DNA from: Hydractinia symbiolongicarpus
Taxonomy: Eukaryota > Cnidaria > Hydrozoa > Anthoathecata > Hydractiniidae
Direction of reading: 5' to 3'
DNA length: 64,000 nucleotides
Assembly (NCBI RefSeq): GCF_029227915.1
Contig: NC_079880.1
Location: 27,275,501 to 27,339,500 of the forward strand
Part shown: positions 63,601 through 64,000 of the stretch, piece by piece
Layout of the letters: the number at the start of each line of letters is the position of its first letter
Position numbering within the stretch: position 1 is the first letter of the stretch
Notes under the pieces: model-generated
Told to the model about the DNA's origin: nothing
Database searches by the model: none
Seen by the model: only the letters and a program-made list of their open reading frames with translations
Program-made: the position numbers and the translations under genes

Positions 63601-64000
63601 CTGAATTCCAGCAATCATCTCGAATTAAGAAGAATGTTATTCCTTGGAGTCCAATTAGCTCATTTATCGCATCTATAATGTCACCGTCCAGGATCAGTTC
63701 AATTAAGTCCCACAGTCAATCGCTTCCTTGTTAAAAGTGATACAACTTTGTAATATCAGAAAAATATCGCTAAATACATGTTGGTACGAATATGTGACCC
63801 AACCGTTGTAACTCAAACGAACTGACACCGTTAGAAAGTCAGTGAAATGTAGTATTTGAACCTGTCTCTATTTCCCCAGCACGCAATAACGGCTAGGATT
63901 GGTCCCACAGTAAAAAATGACTTATTTATCTAAATTTTTAAATGAAGCGCTACCACTGCGCCCAGTGTAATCGCTGAGTTCCGGCAATCACTTCAAATTA
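60696..64000 (+). repeat. Right-edge mosaic repeating the 49.8-52.5 kb arrangement
   Basis: After the second thirteen-mer come C (60764), G' (61137), a K-upstream/F-body chimera (61511), C (61885), B (62258), truncated G (62631), then 62798, 63171, C 63544 and B 63917. Landmarks 61511-63171 match 49767-51427 at an offset of 11,743-11,744 bp. From 63171 on the offset drops by 373 bp because two monomers (the 51427 and 51800 types) are fused into one. Confidence 0.88.
62631..62797 (+). repeat. Second copy of the truncated monomer, 167 bp interval
   Basis: The junction TTACTGATCCCAAACGG at about 62684-62700 is the same as the one at 50941-50957. The spacing from the landmark to the next one (62798) is again 167 bp. 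The flanking monomers B on the left and the AAAGAGCTACCACAGAAC type on the right also match, so this is one deletion copied, not two independent events. This copy has TAAATTTTTAAAA where the other has TAAATGTTTAAAA. Confidence 0.93.

Larger units (their letters stand above)
1..64000 (+). repeat. Satellite DNA array, 373 bp monomer
   Basis: The entire window is one head-to-tail satellite array. A landmark trinucleotide (ATG, or AAG/AGG/ATT) placed 14 bases after the start of the TCCCACAG box was located 173 times by hand, first at 105 and last at 63917. Intervals are 373 bp with occasional 372, 374 or 375, apart from two of 167 bp. All monomers share one orientation and both window edges cut through the array. 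No gene, unique sequence, transposon or inverted segment interrupts it. This organisation is known from eukaryotic centromeric and pericentromeric heterochromatin; that location is an inference here. The monomer length is about two nucleosomal repeats. I do not recognise the family or the species. Confidence 0.97.

Noticed and set aside
1-64000. CRISPR-like array
   Set aside because: Repeats occur at regular spacing, but the units are directly adjacent 373 bp copies. There are no short identical repeats separated by unique spacers and no cas genes.
1-64000. Transposable elements or retroelement fragments
   Set aside because: No terminal repeats, target-site duplications, poly(A) tails with unique flanks or transposase-like frames were seen. 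All sequence aligns to the monomer.
1-64000. Identification of the species from the satellite
   Set aside because: I do not recognise the 373 bp monomer as any named satellite family. A database search of the consensus would decide; without it an assignment would be a guess.

Overview
The whole 64 kb window is tandemly repeated satellite DNA. I see no gene, RNA gene, mobile element or unique sequence anywhere in it. I used one landmark, the position of the ATG (or AAG/AGG/ATT) that follows the conserved TCCCACAG box, and hand-counted 173 landmarks from 105 to 63917. All are in the same orientation. Spacing is 373 bp almost everywhere, with 372, 374 or 375 bp where a short A/T run has slipped. 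The only exceptions are two identical-looking 167 bp intervals, each from a 206 bp deletion. GC is about 36-40% from hand counts of a few lines. The architecture (monomers of several hundred bp, subfamilies, higher-order repeats) is eukaryotic and typical of pericentromeric or centromeric heterochromatin. The species cannot be told from the sequence. An invertebrate is possible, but only from general impression.

The monomers fall into recognisable types, named here for convenience. A and A' (CCAAAAATCATGTCAAAC in A'); B (CACTGCGCCCAGTG); C (AAGACTGATTTATC plus TCATCTCGAATTAAG); D (TTTCTTGGGGTCCAA); E (TTGCAATAACGACTC, GCCACAGCGCCAAGTGCAA); F (AAAGTTTTAAATGAAG, GTCACTTCTTGG); G (GTACTTACTGAAATCCAG); K (AAAAAGGACTTA, TGTAGTCAAACTGGCAC, ATGTTTGGACGAA). 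The order of types gives the regional structure. 1-7.4 kb: A-C-D-E four-mers collapsing to C-D-E three-mers. 7.2-11.3 kb: E-F-G units with a local G triplication. 11.3-15.8 kb: a mixed region. 15.8-21.0 kb: a 1,867 bp five-mer. 21.0-27.3 kb: six- to eight-mers. 27.3-41.5 kb: a 4,110/4,111 bp eleven-mer, three full copies plus five monomers. 41.5-48.3 kb: a 2,243 bp six-mer, three copies, which is one half of the eleven-mer. 48.3-51.0 kb: a disrupted E-rich stretch ending in a truncated monomer. 51.0-60.7 kb: a 4,855 bp thirteen-mer in two apparently identical copies. 60.7-64 kb: a mosaic that repeats 49.8-51.4 kb, truncated monomer included, at an offset of 11,743-11,744 bp.

There are no genes working together here. 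The sequence shows repeated unequal exchange and gene-conversion-like patching: whole-monomer duplications and deletions, chimeric monomers, and nested multi-monomer duplications of different apparent ages. Open frames of 63-74 codons recur inside the monomer but are not credible genes (see rejected items). Any role in kinetochore or heterochromatin formation is inference from architecture; no canonical CENP-B box was seen. I did not find a new functional system. The most notable content is the layered higher-order repeat history.
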